64,000 nucleotides of DNA from Microbacterium neungamense (lineage in GTDB: Bacteria; Actinomycetota; Actinomycetes; Actinomycetales; Microbacteriaceae): positions 248,001 to 312,000 of the forward strand of contig NZ_CP069717.1 of assembly GCF_024971095.1 (NCBI RefSeq). Reading direction: 5' to 3'. Below, one piece after another: positions 43,492 through 51,747 of this stretch. The position numbers and the translations under genes are program-made. How positions within the stretch are numbered: the stretch's first letter is position 1; each line of letters begins with the position of its first letter. The notes below the pieces were generated by a model, which was not told where the DNA came from, did not search any database, and saw only the letters and a list, made by a program, of their open reading frames with translations.

Positions 43492-44125
43492 TCCGAACGG
43501 CTTCGGCACCCCGGTGCCGCCTCCGCCGCCCGGCCGGGCCACATCCGTCCCCGAGGCGCCCGCCCCCGGAGCATCCGTCCCCGCCGCACCCGCGCCCGCA
43601 GGACTCGACGAGGGCACCTACACGCAGCTGCGCACGCCGCGCAGCCCCGGCGCCATCGCGCTGGACGGCACCTGGCACCAGATCTCCCCGCGCTACGTGG
43701 TGTCGCAGGTCGTGCAGAACATCCTGTTCCTCGTCGCGGTCGTGGCCGCCGCGGCGGTGCTGCACGTCTTCTTCGCGCAGACCTGGGCGTGGCTGCCCGG
43801 CGCCGCGCTGGTCGTGATCACGCTGGTCACCCTGGCGATCCTGCCGCGGCAGGCGAAGGCCATCGGGTACATGCTGCGCGAGGACGACATCGTCTTCCGC
43901 AAGGGCATCCTGTGGCAGCGGATGGTCGCGGTGCCGTACGGGCGGATGCAGCTGGTCGACATCACCCAGGGGCCGCTCGACCGCGCCTTCGGGATCTCGC
44001 AGCTGAAGATGGTGACCGCGGCCGCGACCACGGGCGTGCAGATCCCCGGGCTCACCCAGACCGCCGCGGAGGCGCTGCGCGACACCCTGATCGAGGTCGC
44101 CGAGACCCGCCGGACCGGACTGTGA
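43460..44125 (+). CDS. bacterial PH-domain membrane protein (YdbS-like)
   Basis: 221 aa, starting 32 bases inside the previous gene. A Pro-rich N-terminus (~60 residues), two helices (VVQNILFLVAVVAAAAVLHV, WLPGAALVVITLVTLAILPR), then a bPH2 domain: IGYMLREDDIVFRKGILWQR, MVAVPYGRMQLVDITQGPLD, RAFGISQLKMVTAAATTGVQ. It commonly pairs with the following YdbT-like protein. Function unproven; it is assumed to act at the membrane. Confidence 0.9.
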   Translation: MTESPTTPPSDPNGFGTPVPPPPPGRATSVPEAPAPGASVPAAPAPAGLDEGTYTQLRTPRSPGAIALDGTWHQISPRYVVSQVVQNILFLVAVVAAAAVLHVFFAQTWAWLPGAALVVITLVTLAILPRQAKAIGYMLREDDIVFRKGILWQRMVAVPYGRMQLVDITQGPLDRAFGISQLKMVTAAATTGVQIPGLTQTAAEALRDTLIEVAETRRTGL

Positions 44126-45891
44126 GCGACCAGCGGCAGCCCGGAACCCTCGCGGCGCCGGCCGGCCTGCCCGAGGGCGGTTCGTCGTCGCTGGCGGACG
44201 GCGAATGGCACCGGATGCATCCGCTCACCCCGCTGTTCAAGGGCGGTCTGGTGCTCCTTATCGTCGGCGGCATCGCGATCGCGAACATGCGCGACCGCCT
44301 GATCGCCTGGTTCGTCAACCTCTTCGCGCCGGAGGAGGCGCAGTACGAGTACGGCGGCGACCCGTTCGACTGGGTCCTCGCGAACGACCTCATCCTGCTC
44401 GCCCTCGGCATCCTGCTCGCCGTCGTCGTCGTGCTGGTGATCGCGTTCTGGCTGGTCTGGCGCTTCCACCAGTTCCGCATCACCGGCGACCACGTCGAGG
44501 TGCGCAAGGGCATCGTGTTCCGCGCCCACCGGCGCGCACCGCTCGACCGGGTGCAGGGGGTGAACTTGACCAGGCCCTTCCCGGCCCGGCTGATCGGGCT
44601 GGGCAAGCTCGAGGTCGTCGGCGCCGGCACCGACGCCAACGTCGCCCTCGAGTACCTGTCCACCGGGACGGCCGAATCCGTGCGGGCCGACATCCTCCGT
44701 CTCGCCTCCGGAGCCCGGGCCGCGCGCAGCGAGGCTCAGGCGCGGGCCGAGGGGATGCGGCCGGGGGCGCCCGCCGGCACGACGCCGCTGCTGGAGACGG
44801 TGAACGCCGGGGTCGCCGGTCTGATCGAGGGCGTCGACCTCGCCGACGTCGCCCCGGAGAGCGTGGTCAAGATCCCGACCGGGCGCCTGATCGGCTCGCA
44901 GCTGATCGTCGGCGCGCTGTGGCTGCTGTTCTTCGCGGTGATCTTCGCGCTGGCGCTGGGCGGCATCGTGATCGGCGCCGTCAGTGACGGGGAGACCGCC
45001 ATCGGGCTCATCGTGCTCACCGCCGGGCTCGGCATGGGCATCCCGCTGCTGCTGGCGAGCATCGCCATCGCCTGGGCGCAGATCTCGAAGTCGCTGCGGT
45101 ACGCGATCGCGCCGACCCCCGACGGGGTGCGCATCACCTACGGCCTGCTCACCACCGTGACCGAGACGCTGCCGCCGGGCCGGATCTTCGCGGTCGAGGT
45201 GTCGCAGTCGCTGCTGTGGCGGCCGTTCGGCTGGTGGACGATCCGGATCAACCGGATGAGCGGCAAGAGCGCCGCGCAGCAGCAGTCCAGCAGCGCCCAG
45301 CAGTTCAACGTCGTGCTGCCGGTGGGTAACCGTGCGGACGTGGAGCGGGTGCTCGGGCTGATCCTGCCGGACGTGCCGGCCGCCGACATCCCGCTGATCT
45401 GGGAGCACGGGATCCTCGGCCCGGTGCCGGGCGACCCGTATCGGACCATCCCGCCGCGGGCCTGGTGGCGCCGGCCGGTGTCGTGGAAGCGGCACGGCTA
45501 CGCGCTCACTCAGTACGGCCTGCTGCTGCGGCGCGGCACGGTGTGGCGCAAGCTCGCGATCTTCCCGCTCGCGCGCCTGCAGGGCGTCTCGATCTCGCAG
45601 GGACCGATCGACCGCGCGCAGCGAGTCGCCGAGGGGCAGGCGCACACCGTGCCAGGACCGGTGTCGGGCGTCGTCTCCGGGCTGGAGCGCGAGGACGCGA
45701 TCGCGCTGCTGGACGGCGTGAGCCGGGCCGCCGTCGCCGCGGCATCCCGCGATCAGACCCACCGCTGGCGCGCGAACGGGGACGCGGTTGCCGCGTTCGG
45801 GTCGCAGAATGTGCCGGTATCCGGCGGGGAAAGCGGCACTTTTCGCGACCTGAGCGGGGAGTCGCCGGCCTCGAGTCCCGAGGGGTCCTGA
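44122..45891 (+). CDS. bacterial PH-domain membrane protein (YdbT-like, three PH domains)
   Basis: 589 aa from GTG 44122 (GTGA overlap). Several helix pairs alternate with three bPH2 domains: FRITGDHVEVRKGIVFRAHR, then YAIAPTPDGVRITYGLLTTV, and YALTQYGLLLRRGTVWRKLA followed by LARLQGVSISQGPIDRAQR. The extreme C-terminus (after DQTHRWRANGDAVAAFG) is encoded by a palindromic repeat (45801-45849) and may be a late addition. Companion of the YdbS-like protein. Confidence 0.9.
   Translation: MSDQRQPGTLAAPAGLPEGGSSSLADGEWHRMHPLTPLFKGGLVLLIVGGIAIANMRDRLIAWFVNLFAPEEAQYEYGGDPFDWVLANDLILLALGILLAVVVVLVIAFWLVWRFHQFRITGDHVEVRKGIVFRAHRRAPLDRVQGVNLTRPFPARLIGLGKLEVVGAGTDANVALEYLSTGTAESVRADILRLASGARAARSEAQARAEGMRPGAPAGTTPLLETVNAGVAGLIEGVDLADVAPESVVKIPTGRLIGSQLIVGALWLLFFAVIFALALGGIVIGAVSDGETAIGLIVLTAGLGMGIPLLLASIAIAWAQISKSLRYAIAPTPDGVRITYGLLTTVTETLPPGRIFAVEVSQSLLWRPFGWWTIRINRMSGKSAAQQQSSSAQQFNVVLPVGNRADVERVLGLILPDVPAADIPLIWEHGILGPVPGDPYRTIPPRAWWRRPVSWKRHGYALTQYGLLLRRGTVWRKLAIFPLARLQGVSISQGPIDRAQRVAEGQAHTVPGPVSGVVSGLEREDAIALLDGVSRAAVAAASRDQTHRWRANGDAVAAFGSQNVPVSGGESGTFRDLSGESPASSPEGS
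45801..45849. repeat. interrupted palindrome in the 3-prime end of the ydbT-like gene
   Basis: GTCGCAGAATGTGCCG (45801-45816) pairs with CGGCACTTTTCGCGAC (45834-45849) at 13 of 16 positions, with CCGG inside the loop. It is translated in frame as part of the C-terminal tail. Confidence 0.7.
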
Positions 45892-45892
45892 C

Positions 45893-46594
45893 GTGGCGGC
45901 GGGTGCGCGCCTCGGCGTCGGCATCATCGGCGCGGGTCGGGTGGGGCCGGTGATCGGTGCCGCGCTCGCCGGTGCCGGGCACGCGATCACCGGCATCACG
46001 AGCGGCTCCGACGACGAGCGCGCCTCCGCGATCCTGCCCGAGGTGCCCGTGCTCGACGCGCTCGAGGTGGTCCGCCGCAGCGAGCTCGTCGTGATCGCGG
46101 TGCCGCACGACGAGCTGCCGGGGCTGGTCAGGGGGATCGCGGATGCCGGAGGCTGGCAGATCGGGCAGCTCGTGCTGCACACCGACCCGGCGTTCGGCAC
46201 GGACGTGCTCCGGGCGGCCGCGGAGAAAGGCGCGATCCCGCTCGCTGTGCACCCGGCGATCGCGTTCACCGGCACGTCGATCGACCTCCGGCAGCTGAGG
46301 GCGGCGTTCGCGGCGGTCACCGCGTCCGCCCCGGTGCTGCCGATCGCGCAGGCGCTCGCCGTGGAGCTCGGCTGCGAGCCGGTCGTGATCGCGGAGGCGG
46401 ACCGCGCCGCCTATGCCGAGGCGATCACCACGGCGACGACGTTCTCCCGCTCCATCATCGGGCAGGCGACCGGGCTGCTCCGCGGCATCGGGATCGACAA
46501 CCCCGGCGGTTACCTTTCGGCGCTCGTCTCGTCCACCGTCGAGCAGGCGCTCCGGGACGCCTCCGACCCGCTGGGCCCTCCGACCGGGCTCTGA
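45893..46594 (+). CDS. Rossmann-like / DUF2520 oxidoreductase-type protein
   Basis: 233 aa from GTG 45893, one base after the previous stop. NAD-binding motif GVGIIGAGRVGPVIGAALAG, VVIAVPHDELPGLVRGIADA, and the DUF2520 half with FTGTSIDLRQLRAAFAAVTA and EAITTATTFSRSIIGQATGL. In many actinobacteria panC follows this gene and lysS comes shortly after. Here panC is absent and a deletion scar stands in its place. The activity is undetermined. Confidence 0.9.
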   Translation: MAAGARLGVGIIGAGRVGPVIGAALAGAGHAITGITSGSDDERASAILPEVPVLDALEVVRRSELVVIAVPHDELPGLVRGIADAGGWQIGQLVLHTDPAFGTDVLRAAAEKGAIPLAVHPAIAFTGTSIDLRQLRAAFAAVTASAPVLPIAQALAVELGCEPVVIAEADRAAYAEAITTATTFSRSIIGQATGLLRGIGIDNPGGYLSALVSSTVEQALRDASDPLGPPTGL

Positions 46595-46618
46595 GGCCAC
46601 GGGCAGCGGCGCCCAGCC

Positions 46619-46647
46619 GCGGAGGCGTGCAGATCCGGGGCCTCCGC
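46619..46647 (+). terminator. hairpin after the folate operon
   Basis: GCGGAGGC (46619-46626) with GCCTCCGC (46640-46647), no T-run. Confidence 0.5.
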
Positions 46648-46655
46648 GTTCGAGG

Positions 46656-46802
46656 CTAGCCGGCGCGGTCATACCGTTCGCCGGGCAGGGTCACCGTCAC
46701 GACGAGGCCGCCCTCGGGCCGGGACGCGAGCGCGACCTCGCCGCCGTGCGCCTGCACGATCGCGCGCACGATCGACAGCCCCAGCCCGACGCCCGGCGCG
46801 CC
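46656..46802 (-). pseudogene. C-terminal fragment of a sensor histidine kinase
   Basis: The reverse strand reads G-A-P-G-V-GLGLSIVRAIVQAHGGEVAL then ASRPEGGLVVTVTLPGERYD and a TAG stop. That is the G2 box and end of a HATPase domain; the rest of the kinase is missing. It abuts the permease fragment head to head. Confidence 0.8.
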
Positions 46803-46916
46803 GGCCGTGCGCTCCCCGTCCTGGCCGCCACCGTGCTGGTGGGTATCGTCGCCGGCCTGTATCCGGCCGCGCGCGCCGCCCGCCTCTCGCCGACCGAGGC
46901 CCTGGCCGCCCCGTGA
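46803..46916 (+). pseudogene. C-terminal fragment of an FtsX/MacB-type ABC permease
   Basis: Reads LPVLAATVLVGIVAGLYPAA then RAARLSPTEALAAP and stop, the last helix and L-x-P-x-E-A-L ending typical of FtsX-family permeases. The 5-prime part is gone. Together with the kinase fragment it marks one deletion. Confidence 0.8.
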
Positions 46917-46945
46917 CCAGCCGCAGGCGGGGGAGCGGCGGTCGG

Positions 46946-46951
46946 TAGACT
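46946..46951 (+). promoter_or_regulatory. -10 box TAGACT of lysS
   Basis: TAGACT with a 28-base leader holding GAGGAG before ATG 46980. Confidence 0.5.
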
Positions 46952-46979
46952 GGACGGGACTTCCGAGGAGCCCCCACTC

Positions 46980-48524
46980 ATGACTGACGCGCCTGCGCAG
47001 ACCGCCGCCCCCGCCGACCCTTCGACGCCCTCCGCCTCCGCCGAGGAGGACGTCTTCGAGCAGAAGGCGGTGCGGTTGGCCAAGCGCGAGAAGCTCATCG
47101 CGAGCCGCACGGATGCCGGTGGCGGCGCCTTCCCGGTCGGGGTGCCCGTGACGCACGGCATCCCGCAGCTGCGCGAGAAGTACGGCGACCTCGAGGCCGG
47201 GGCCGAGACCGGCGAGATCGTCGGCGTCGCGGGCCGCGTCGTGTTCAGCCGGAACACCGGGAAGCTGTGCTTCGCCACCCTGCAGGCCGGCGACGGCTCT
47301 CGCATCCAGGCGATGATCTCGCTCGCGAACGTCGGCGAGGAGTCCCTGGCGGCGTGGAAGGAGCTGGTCGACCTCGGCGACCACGTCTTCGTCCACGGAG
47401 AGGTGATCTCCAGCCGGCGCGGCGAGCTGTCGATCATGGCCGACGACTGGCGGATCGCGTCGAAGGCGATCCTGCCGCTGCCGAACGTGTACGCCGAGCT
47501 GAACGAGGAGACGCGGGTGCGCAGCCGCTTCCTCGACCTCATCGTCCGCGAGCAGGCCCGCACCACGGTGCGCGCCCGTGCCGCGGTGAACGCCAGCCTC
47601 CGGTCGACGTTCGCGGCGCACGACTATCTCGAGGTGGAGACGCCGATGCTGCAGGTGCAGCCCGGCGGGGCATCCGCTCGTCCCTTCATCACGCACTCGA
47701 ACGCGTTCGACACCGAGCTGTACCTGCGGATCGCGCCGGAGCTGTACCTGAAGCGCGCCGTCGTCGGCGGCATCGAGCGGGTGTTCGAGATCAACCGGAA
47801 CTTCCGCAACGAGGGTGCCGACTCCACGCACAGCCCCGAGTTCGCGATGCTGGAGGCCTACCAGGCGTACGGCGACTACCACCAGATGGCGGAGCTGACG
47901 CAGGAGCTGGTGCAGAACGCCGCGATCGCGGTGGCGGGGTCCACCACGGTGACGTGGGCCGACGGCACCGAGTACGACCTGGGCGGCGAGTGGGACCGCA
48001 TCTCGATGTACGACTCGCTGTCCGAGGCGTCCGGCCGCACCGTCACGCCGCAGGACCCGGTGGAGGACCTGATCGCCTTCGCCGAGGAGCACGGCGTGGA
48101 GATCCCGCAGCACGTCAACCACGGCAAGCTCGTCGAGGAGCTGTGGGAGCACTTCGTCAAGGGTGGCCTGGAGCGGCCGACCTTCGTGATGGACTTCCCG
48201 GTCGACACCTCGCCGCTGGTGCGCGAGCACCGCTCCATCGACGGGGTCGTCGAGAAGTGGGACCTGTACGTGCGCGGCTTCGAGCTCGCCACCGGATACT
48301 CCGAGCTGGTGGACCCGGTCATCCAGCGCGAGCGGTTCGTCGAGCAGGCCAAGCTGGCGGCGAAGGGCGATGTCGAGGCGATGCGCGTGGACGAGGAGTT
48401 CCTGCGCGCGCTCGAGCACGGCATGCCGCCGTCGGGCGGGATGGGCATGGGGATCGACCGGCTGCTGATGGCGATCACGGGCCTCGGCATCCGCGAGACG
48501 ATCCTGTTCCCGCTGGTGAAGTAA
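46980..48524 (+). CDS. lysS: lysyl-tRNA synthetase (class II)
   Basis: 514 aa. An OB-fold anticodon-binding domain (GEIVGVAGRVVFSRNTGKLC, IMADDWRIASKAILPLPNVY) precedes the class II core: motif 1 ARAAVNASLRSTFAAHDYLE, motif 2 FEINRNFRNEGADSTHSPEF, motif 3 GMGMGIDRLLMAITGLG. Charges tRNA-Lys. The first ~25 residues (Ala/Pro/Thr) are a variable extension. The upstream -10 and GAGGAG support ATG 46980. Confidence 0.97.
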   Translation: MTDAPAQTAAPADPSTPSASAEEDVFEQKAVRLAKREKLIASRTDAGGGAFPVGVPVTHGIPQLREKYGDLEAGAETGEIVGVAGRVVFSRNTGKLCFATLQAGDGSRIQAMISLANVGEESLAAWKELVDLGDHVFVHGEVISSRRGELSIMADDWRIASKAILPLPNVYAELNEETRVRSRFLDLIVREQARTTVRARAAVNASLRSTFAAHDYLEVETPMLQVQPGGASARPFITHSNAFDTELYLRIAPELYLKRAVVGGIERVFEINRNFRNEGADSTHSPEFAMLEAYQAYGDYHQMAELTQELVQNAAIAVAGSTTVTWADGTEYDLGGEWDRISMYDSLSEASGRTVTPQDPVEDLIAFAEEHGVEIPQHVNHGKLVEELWEHFVKGGLERPTFVMDFPVDTSPLVREHRSIDGVVEKWDLYVRGFELATGYSELVDPVIQRERFVEQAKLAAKGDVEAMRVDEEFLRALEHGMPPSGGMGMGIDRLLMAITGLGIRETILFPLVK

Positions 48525-48569
48525 CCGCGGACCGGCCCGGCGACCGGGCGTGGGTCCCCGCGCGCCCCG

Positions 48570-48650
48570 GCGTTGCCGCACCGGGCTCACGCCCGCGCGT
48601 TCCCGCACCGGGCTCACGCCCGCGCGTTCCCGCACCGGGCTCACGCCCGC
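48570..48650. repeat. three 27-bp tandem repeats, each a hairpin
   Basis: Units start at 48570, 48597 and 48624 and differ by one base in the first. Each contains CGGGC-TCAC-GCCCG, a 5-bp stem. They lie between the convergent lysS and DUF4192 genes, and the last overlaps the DUF4192 stop codon. They probably serve as two-way terminators. Confidence 0.85.
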
Positions 48651-49756
48651 CTCAGCGTCCATTCCGGCAGCATCGCCGCGGCGAGCACGGTGCGCAGCAG
48701 CGAGGCCATGCTGTGCTGCGGGTCGATCTCCAGCGCCTGGCGCAGGTACTCGGCGGCGTGAGAGGAACGGCCCAGCGCCCACGCCAGCCAGGCGGCCGCC
48801 ACGAGCGCGCCGGGCCGGGCCGCGCGCGGCGCGCAGGCAGCCGCCCGCCGCGCCACCGACAGCGCACACCCGAGGCGGTCGGGGTCGGGGCGCGCTCCGC
48901 GCCCGAGGAACACCTCGCCGACGTCGTCGGGCACCGTGGAGCCCGCGTCGGCGAAGGCCAGCTGCGCGGCGAGGGCGCGGGTGCCGAAGGCCGCGTCGGT
49001 CGCCCACTGCACGATGATGGCGTCCCGGAACACCGGCCGGTTCAGACACCACAGCAGGGCGGCGCACGTGAACGGCGGCAGATCGTCCGGACTCTCCAGC
49101 ACCGCCTCGGCGAAGGCCGGCACGTCGTCGAGCATCACCGCGGCTGCCAGCGCCTGCGGATTCTCCTCCGGGCCGGGGACCCAGGCGCCGCGCCGTTCGC
49201 GCTGCAGCACCGTGCACAGGTCGGCGAGAGCCCGCCCGACGCGCTCCGTCTCGGCCAGGTCGCTCGGCGGGAGCGCGGCTCCGGCGAGCTGGTCGCCGGA
49301 GACGTCGCCGACGCCGGGTACGGCCGGGGCGGTCGGGATCCCGTCGAGCGGGTGGAGCTCGGGCTCGTCGTCGCGGTAGTCGCCCCAGCCGCCGGGTGTG
49401 ACGCACAGGGCTTCGACGATCCGCAGCGCCGCGTCGTCGGCCGCATCCAGCAGCGACTCCGCCAGTGCGAGCTGCGGCAGCAGCGGTCCGTCCGGCGTGC
49501 TCAGCGGCTCCTCGTCGGTGTACACGACGAGCGCGAGGGCGTCCACGCCGCCGATGCGGTCGACGAGCTCGATCGCGGCATCCGCGAACTCGTCCGGGTC
49601 GACGTCGGGATCGGGAAGGTCGACGCGCAGGGCGCCGTGCGTCCGCCGGCCGCGGAACGGCAGCAGGATGAGGCTCTGCCGGGGCGTGAACCCGGCGAGG
49701 GAGGGGACGAGGCCGAGGAGCTCGGCGGCATCGGTGGCGTGCAGAATCGTGCTCAT
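48641..49756 (-). CDS. DUF4192 family protein
   Basis: 371 aa from ATG 49756. Family features: ILHATDAAELLGLVPSLAGF, TPRQSLILLPFRGRRTHGAL, RVDLPDP, and DVPAFAEAVLESPDDLPPFT. The C-terminal half has a TPR-like Ala-rich helix set (AAWLAWALGRSSHAAEYLRQ, ALEIDPQHSMASLLRTVLAA). DUF4192 proteins are common in actinobacteria and uncharacterised. The last codons and stop fall in the 27-bp repeat, so the C-terminus may vary by strain. Confidence 0.9.
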   Translation of the reverse strand: MSTILHATDAAELLGLVPSLAGFTPRQSLILLPFRGRRTHGALRVDLPDPDVDPDEFADAAIELVDRIGGVDALALVVYTDEEPLSTPDGPLLPQLALAESLLDAADDAALRIVEALCVTPGGWGDYRDDEPELHPLDGIPTAPAVPGVGDVSGDQLAGAALPPSDLAETERVGRALADLCTVLQRERRGAWVPGPEENPQALAAAVMLDDVPAFAEAVLESPDDLPPFTCAALLWCLNRPVFRDAIIVQWATDAAFGTRALAAQLAFADAGSTVPDDVGEVFLGRGARPDPDRLGCALSVARRAAACAPRAARPGALVAAAWLAWALGRSSHAAEYLRQALEIDPQHSMASLLRTVLAAAMLPEWTLRRA

Positions 49757-49885
49757 GCCCGGAGAGTGTGCCGGAGCCGCCCGGCCCGCGGGCCCGGAAA
49801 GGGCCGTTGTGGATGACTTCGGGGCAGATGCCGGTCGGTGCAGAACGATCGGGTCGGCGCAGGGCCGCCGCTCAGCCGGGCCGCG

Positions 49886-49891
49886 TACCAT
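49886..49891 (+). promoter_or_regulatory. -10 box TACCAT, leaderless start
   Basis: TACCAT, six bases, then GTG 49898. The GGAGG between is too close to the start to serve as a ribosome site. Confidence 0.45.
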
Positions 49892-49897
49892 GGAGGC

Positions 49898-50074
49898 GTG
49901 GACAACTTCTGGGTCGCGGCGCTCTGGTCGATTCTGCCGACGCTCGTCGTCTCGGTCGTGTTCGTGTTCGTGCTCCGCGGCATCCTCCGGTTCGACCGCA
50001 CCGAGCGCAAGGCGCACGCGCGGATCGAGGCCGAGGAGCGCGCGGCCCGCGGCCTGCCCCCGAAGTCCTCCTGA
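49898..50074 (+). CDS. small single-pass membrane protein
   Basis: 58 aa from GTG 49898. One helix (AALWSILPTLVVSVVFVFVL), then an amphipathic basic/acidic helix RFDRTERKAHARIEAEERAA. Short actinobacterial proteins of this form are common hypothetical genes beside DUF4192. Function unknown. Confidence 0.75.
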   Translation: MDNFWVAALWSILPTLVVSVVFVFVLRGILRFDRTERKAHARIEAEERAARGLPPKSS

Positions 50075-50164
50075 CGGCATCCGCCCCGCCCGAACGGCGC
50101 TGTCCGGGCATCCGGCTACGCTGAACCCAGGTGAGGCAACCGCGACGCGGGGGAGGGGGCGACG

Positions 50165-51628
50165 GTGTTCGACATCTCGACCTGGCCCTGGTGGGTCGTC
50201 CTCGCCTACGCCGTGGTCGACATCACGGTCCGCATCGTCGCGATCGTCACCATCCCGCGCAACCGCCGCCCCACCGCCGCGATGGCCTGGCTGCTGGCGA
50301 TCTTCTTCATCCCGGTGTTCGGGGTGCTGCTGTTCCTGCTCATCGGCAATCCGAAGCTGCCCCGCGCCCGCCGCCGCAAGCAGGAGCGGATCAACGATTA
50401 CATCGCCGACACCGCCCGCCACCTGCACTTCGGCACCCTGCGCCCGGACGCCCCGGAGTGGTTCCCGCCGCTCGTGCACATGAACCAGTCGATGGGCGCC
50501 CTGCCGCTCTCCGGCGACAACGGCGCCCACCTCATCTCCGACTACCAGGCGTCCATCGACGCGATGGCCGAGGAGATCCGCCGCGCCCGGGAGTACGTGC
50601 ACGTCGAGTTCTACATCCTGCAGGCGGACGCCTCCACCGACGGCTTCTTCCAGGCGCTGGAGGACGCCGCGGCCCGCGGCATCCCGGTGCGGGTGCTGCT
50701 GGACTACTGGGCCAACCGCTGGAAGCCGAAGTACCGACAGACCGTCCGCCGCCTCGAGGCGATGGGTGCCGACTGGCATCTGATGCTTCCGGTGCAGCCG
50801 CTGCGCGGCCGCATCCAGCGCCCCGACCTGCGCAACCACCGCAAGCTCCTCGTCGTGGACGGGAGGGTCGGCTTCCTGGGTTCGCAGAACATCACCGACT
50901 CCTCCTACAACCTGCCGAAGAACATCCGCAGGGGCCTGCACTGGGTGGACCTGATGGTGCGCGTGGACGGGCCGGTCGTGTCCAGCATCAACGCGGTGTT
51001 CCTGTCGGACTACTACGCCGAGACCGACCGGGTGCCCGAGGGGATCGACATCACCCGCGTGGAGACCGGCAGCGGCGACCTGGACTGCCAGATCGTGCCG
51101 TCCGGCCCCGGATTCGAGGTGGAGAACAACCTGCGGCTGTTCCTCACCCTGCTGTATGCGGCGCGGTCGAAGATCATGATCGTGAGTCCGTACTTCGTGC
51201 CCGACGAGGCGCTGCTGCAGGCGGTCACGGCCGCCTGCGACCGGGGTGTGCAGGTGGAGCTGTTCGTCTCGGAGGAGGGCGACCAGGCGATGGTCTTCCA
51301 CGCGCAGCGCAGCTACTACGAGGCGCTGCTGCGCGCCGGCGTGCGCATCTGGATGTACCGCAAGCCGTACATCCTGCACACCAAGAGCCTCACGATCGAC
51401 GACCAGGTCGCGGTGATCGGCTCCAGCAACATGGACATGCGCTCCTTCGGCCTGAACATGGAGATCTCGATGCTCGTCCGCGGGGAGGAGTTCGTGCGGG
51501 AGGTGCGCGCGGTCGAGGACGAGTACCGCGCGCTCAGTCGCGAGCTCACCCTGGAGGAGTGGCTGAAGCAGCCGCTGCGCTCCACGGTGCTGGACAACCT
51601 TGCCCGGCTCACCTCCGCGCTGCAGTAG
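50165..51628 (+). CDS. cls: cardiolipin synthase (phospholipase D superfamily)
   Basis: 487 aa from GTG 50165. Two N-terminal helices (WWVVLAYAVVDITVRIVAIV, AMAWLLAIFFIPVFGVLLFL) anchor it. HKD motif 1 at H225 (NHRKLLVVDGRVGFLGSQNI) and motif 2 at H405 (HTKSLTIDDQVAVIGSSNMD) are complete. YVHVEFYILQADASTDGFFQ is typical. It joins phosphatidylglycerol or related lipids into cardiolipin. It seems monocistronic. Confidence 0.95.
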   Translation: MFDISTWPWWVVLAYAVVDITVRIVAIVTIPRNRRPTAAMAWLLAIFFIPVFGVLLFLLIGNPKLPRARRRKQERINDYIADTARHLHFGTLRPDAPEWFPPLVHMNQSMGALPLSGDNGAHLISDYQASIDAMAEEIRRAREYVHVEFYILQADASTDGFFQALEDAAARGIPVRVLLDYWANRWKPKYRQTVRRLEAMGADWHLMLPVQPLRGRIQRPDLRNHRKLLVVDGRVGFLGSQNITDSSYNLPKNIRRGLHWVDLMVRVDGPVVSSINAVFLSDYYAETDRVPEGIDITRVETGSGDLDCQIVPSGPGFEVENNLRLFLTLLYAARSKIMIVSPYFVPDEALLQAVTAACDRGVQVELFVSEEGDQAMVFHAQRSYYEALLRAGVRIWMYRKPYILHTKSLTIDDQVAVIGSSNMDMRSFGLNMEISMLVRGEEFVREVRAVEDEYRALSRELTLEEWLKQPLRSTVLDNLARLTSALQ

Positions 51629-51629
51629 C

Positions 51630-51712
51630 AGCGCCGGCCTCCGGGCATCCGAGCCGGAGCGCCGGCCTCCGGGCATCGGGGCCGGCGTGCCGACTCCGGG
51701 GGTCCGGGCCGG
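51630..51712. repeat. 28-bp tandem repeat after cls
   Basis: Units at 51630-51657 and 51658-51685 share AGCGCCGGCCTCCGGGCATC; a third, degenerate unit ends at 51712. It contains CCGG-type short palindromes. Confidence 0.7.
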
Positions 51713-51747
51713 CTGAGACGGACGGCGCCGCCGTGACACTATCGAGT

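Noticed and set aside
48570..48650. Possible CRISPR-like 27-bp repeats
   Set aside because: No spacers between units; hairpins fit termination.
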